A stretch of 64,000 nucleotides of DNA from assembly GCF_014486695.1 (NCBI RefSeq), contig NZ_JACTAB010000001.1, forward strand, positions 310,001 through 374,000, written 5' to 3'. Of this stretch, positions 61,470 through 64,000 are shown piece by piece; position 1 is the stretch's first letter, and the number at the start of each line of letters is the position of its first letter. The DNA comes from Flavobacterium buctense (GTDB taxonomy: Bacteria; Bacteroidota; Bacteroidia; Flavobacteriales; Flavobacteriaceae). The translations under genes and the position numbers were made by a program. Below the pieces are notes generated by a model. That model had not been told where the DNA came from, made no database searches, and saw nothing but the letters and a program-made list of their open reading frames with translations.

Positions 61470-63326
61470 ATGAAACTAGTATATTGGATAAAAAGCAACA
61501 AGTGGTTGGTGATAATATTATTTTTGGCAACGGCATTAAGGGTCTATAATGTTGATTTTCAAAGCATTTGGTTAGATGAAATTCATACAATAAATGAAGC
61601 AAATCCTAGCTTAAGTTTCAGTGAGATGTATCAATTGATGATGATTACTGAACCACATCCGCCTTTGTATTTTATTTTAGTAAAAATAGTATTCACCGTT
61701 TTCGGATACACAACATTTGTTTTGAGATGTTTTTCGGCATTGCTTGGTGTTGGAGGATTATTAGCTGTTTATTTTCTTGGAAAAGAATTGATGAATAAGC
61801 AGGTTGGTATTATTAGTGCTTTGCTTTTAAGTGTAAATTATTTTCATTTGTATCATTCACAAGATGGGAGAATGTATTCCATGTTGTTTTTAACCACTAC
61901 TTTATCATTTTTGTTCTTGGCTAAATTTATTAAAAAGCCATCTTACCAAACGGCTGTTTTACATGGGTTTTTTGCTGTTTTAATGATTTACACTCATTTT
62001 TTTGCATTATTTGCCCTCTTTGCAGAATATTTAATTTTGTTATTTTTTATTCTAAAGCCATTCAAAACAGACTCTAAGAAATTTTTCTTCTTTTCGTGCA
62101 TTTCTGGGTTGATAACACTAGTACTTTATTTACCGAGTTTGAAATTGTTTTTTGCTGCTTCAGAAAGGACATCTATTTGGATTCCAATCCCCGAAGTTGA
62201 TGTTTATACCCAAATGTTTAAAGAGTTTTTCGGTCAATCAGAAATTGTTTTATTCTTTGTAATTGCCTTGTTATTTTATGGTTTTATTCGATTATTTGAA
62301 AGCACTAGGGAAGAAAGTGTCACCATAAATCCTGATAAAAATGAGCTAAATTTCAGCTTTTTTATATTGATTACGTGGATAATGGTTACGCTCCTAATTC
62401 CATTAGTATTGTCCTTTGTCAATTTACCCATGTTAATAAGCCGTTATTTTATAAACATACTTCCGGCATTAATTATTTTGATTTCAATAGGTATTTTTTA
62501 TATACGAAACCACATTGTTAAATTAGGCATTATTGCTTTAATAATTGTTTTTTCATTAATAGATGTAGTTATTGTAAAGAGATTTTACACCAGCACCTAT
62601 AAAACACAATTCAGAGAGCTGAGTTTATTCATTCAGAAGAACAAAAAGACAGACGAAAAAGTGGTGAGCAGCTTGGCTTGGTATTTTCCTTTCTTCCTCA
62701 ATAATAAGGAAGTAAAAACAAATTTAATAGAAAATAATTTAGATAGTTATGTAGCCGAAATGATTAGCGGTAAGGAACAAACAATCTCTTTTTGGTATGC
62801 TGATGGACATCAAAGAACCTATAATCCTTCACAGGCAACCCTCGATTTTTTGAATGCAAACTTTGTAGTTGATTTGAACAGCGATTTTTATGATTGTTGG
62901 ACAAAACATTACATTCTAAAGAAAGATTATAACCCAAAAGTTGATATATCAGCATTTTATCCACTAAAAATGTTAAATGGAGATAGAATGAATTATTCTT
63001 TTGAAAGTTTTAATGTTACTAATGATAAAATTATTTTTAATGGATGGGCTTATCTTGAAAACCAAGATGCATTAACAACTCGGATTTATGTACTTGCATT
63101 TGATGAGCAAAATAATTACACTATTTTAAACATTCAAAACACCACAAGAAAAGATGTTACAACTTACTTCAAAAGTAAATTTAATATTGATAATTCAGGA
63201 TTTTCAGCAGAGATTGACAAAACTGCATTCAGAAAAGGAAACTATAAGTTAGGAATTTTGCTTTTTGATGACCAAAATAAATCAAAAGGATTGGTAATTA
63301 CGGACAAGAAAGTCACCATTGATTAA
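61470..63326 (+). CDS. GT39/ArnT-like integral membrane glycosyltransferase
   Basis: 618-residue protein with about ten or more membrane helices in the first 400 residues and a soluble C-terminal part. The first periplasmic loop has WLDEIHT (D36-E37), the acidic motif of GT-C enzymes, followed by EPHPPLYF. Such enzymes take a polyprenyl-phosphate sugar and transfer it to lipid or protein. ATG 61470 is chosen over an upstream in-frame start inside the previous gene. Confidence 0.85.
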   Translation: MKLVYWIKSNKWLVIILFLATALRVYNVDFQSIWLDEIHTINEANPSLSFSEMYQLMMITEPHPPLYFILVKIVFTVFGYTTFVLRCFSALLGVGGLLAVYFLGKELMNKQVGIISALLLSVNYFHLYHSQDGRMYSMLFLTTTLSFLFLAKFIKKPSYQTAVLHGFFAVLMIYTHFFALFALFAEYLILLFFILKPFKTDSKKFFFFSCISGLITLVLYLPSLKLFFAASERTSIWIPIPEVDVYTQMFKEFFGQSEIVLFFVIALLFYGFIRLFESTREESVTINPDKNELNFSFFILITWIMVTLLIPLVLSFVNLPMLISRYFINILPALIILISIGIFYIRNHIVKLGIIALIIVFSLIDVVIVKRFYTSTYKTQFRELSLFIQKNKKTDEKVVSSLAWYFPFFLNNKEVKTNLIENNLDSYVAEMISGKEQTISFWYADGHQRTYNPSQATLDFLNANFVVDLNSDFYDCWTKHYILKKDYNPKVDISAFYPLKMLNGDRMNYSFESFNVTNDKIIFNGWAYLENQDALTTRIYVLAFDEQNNYTILNIQNTTRKDVTTYFKSKFNIDNSGFSAEIDKTAFRKGNYKLGILLFDDQNKSKGLVITDKKVTID

Positions 63327-63359
63327 TAATTTAAAACAACGTATTTTACATATTAATTT

Positions 63360-63367
63360 TATATTTG
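63360..63367 (+). promoter_or_regulatory. -7 promoter box of the lipoprotein gene
   Basis: TATATTTG, exact TAnnTTTG, 16 bases before ATG 63384. Confidence 0.6.
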
Positions 63368-63383
63368 CAAAAAAACAATAAAT

Positions 63384-63932
63384 ATGAAAACTAAAAGTCT
63401 TATCCTTTTTGTGTTGCTAACAGTAAGTTTTTTTTCTTGTAAGGAAGAGAAAAAAGTAGAAGACAACACAAGTACAGAAGTCAAAAATGTCGACACAAAA
63501 TTTAAAGTTTCATTTGAGTTATTAGCTCTAAAAGACGATAATTTTCATCTTTATTACACTGAAGATGGCTCCATAAACTTTACAGAAGAAAAATCACTTT
63601 GGTATCCATATAAAGGGAGTGATAAACCTCAAGAGGTGGTTTTCAGTTTGCCTGAAGATGCAATTCCAACCAATTTAAGAGTTGATTTTGGTCACGATGT
63701 CAATAAAGAACAAACTGAAATTGTATTGAAAAAATTCAAGATGAATTATTACGAAAAATCTTTTGAGGCAAAAGACTCTTTGATTTATTATTATTTCTAT
63801 CCAAATCAAGAAAGTACAATTTTAGATAAAAAGACATCTACTTTAAAACGAATTAAACTAGATCAGAATTCACCACCAATTTTATATCCGCATGAAACAC
63901 TTTCTCAGGAAATAGATAAATTAGTGAAATAG
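63384..63932 (+). CDS. hypothetical lipoprotein
   Basis: 182-residue protein with a lipoprotein signal (SFFSC, Cys 19) and an acidic/lysine linker. A domain follows with FELLALKDDNFHLYYTEDG and PTNLRVDFGHD, beta-rich and of no family I can name. It has its own promoter and terminator and lies at the end of the polysaccharide locus; a link to sugar export is possible but not shown. Confidence 0.75.
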   Translation: MKTKSLILFVLLTVSFFSCKEEKKVEDNTSTEVKNVDTKFKVSFELLALKDDNFHLYYTEDGSINFTEEKSLWYPYKGSDKPQEVVFSLPEDAIPTNLRVDFGHDVNKEQTEIVLKKFKMNYYEKSFEAKDSLIYYYFYPNQESTILDKKTSTLKRIKLDQNSPPILYPHETLSQEIDKLVK

Positions 63933-63951
63933 ATTCAGTAAAATAATATCG

Positions 63952-63985
63952 AAATGCTACGAATGAATAGATTTGTAGCATTTTT
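63952..63985 (+). terminator. terminator of the lipoprotein gene
   Basis: AAATGCTAC (63952-63960) and GTAGCATTT (63975-63983) with a 14-base loop, followed by a T run. Confidence 0.8.
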
Positions 63986-64000
63986 TATTTGACTACATTT

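Overview
The window reads as chromosomal DNA of a Flavobacterium-like member of the Bacteroidota (family Flavobacteriaceae). The grounds are low G+C, many copies of the Bacteroidota promoter box TAnnTTTG 15-40 bases before start codons, little Shine-Dalgarno signal, and family content: DUF4837, DUF4175, head-GIN DUF2807, DUF2007 and GldM-like domains, SufB/SufC/SufD with a cysteine desulfurase, and lipoproteins with short signal peptides. Gene density is high, and I see no prophage, insertion sequence, CRISPR array or rRNA. || Layout. 1-6.8 kb: SUF iron-sulfur cluster genes on the minus strand (sufS cut by the window edge; A-type carrier, sufB, sufC and sufD in one operon), with an opposed serine hydrolase between sufD and sufS. 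6.9-15.1 kb: plus-strand metallo-hydrolase, subtilisin, M1 peptidase, rnpA, S41 protease and a double OmpA-domain protein. 15.1-31.6 kb: mainly minus-strand housekeeping genes (ElaA-type acetyltransferase, DUF4837 lipoprotein, LysM lytic transglycosylase, pgk, Pif1/RecD-like helicase, OmpH/Skp-like lipoprotein, methyltransferase, mnmG, ybeY, DUF4175), with holB and a DoxX-like gene on plus. 31.7-43.4 kb: gltX, a beta-barrel protein, an SPFH protein, a three-gene envelope cluster, glnS, folB, tRNA-Cys with odd downstream tRNA-end repeats, a stand-alone GldM-C-like protein, a LysE-type exporter, a DUF2807 protein, RNase R and a DUF2007 protein. 43.4-44.1 kb: a 636-base AT-rich gap with many DnaA-box-like 9-mers. 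44.1-54.6 kb: plus-strand rpiB, CDF transporter, nnrD, tex, tatA (minus), M23 peptidase, SdpI, GH3, a carboxypeptidase-regulatory-like protein and a large nucleosidase-like protein. 54.6-63.9 kb: a plus-strand polysaccharide locus (Wzz-like protein, rfbA, rfbC, rfbD, two methyltransferases, two family-2 glycosyltransferases, a GT39-like integral glycosyltransferase, a lipoprotein) carrying a decayed second rfbD fragment. || The most notable reading is that the window may span the replication origin. Two near-perfect ParB sites (parS) flank mnmG at 25.96 and 27.87 kb. About 16 kb further on lies the DnaA-box-rich AT-rich gap. Right of that gap all genes except tatA run rightward, while left of it most run leftward, as expected for replication diverging from about 43.7 kb. 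|| Other items worth attention: seven-base-period repeats of unrelated sequence at several loci, one inside rfbD; a strongly structured intergenic stretch at 24.88-25.03 kb; and a tandem 90-bp repeat carrying tRNA 3' ends and GNRA-loop terminators behind tRNA-Cys.
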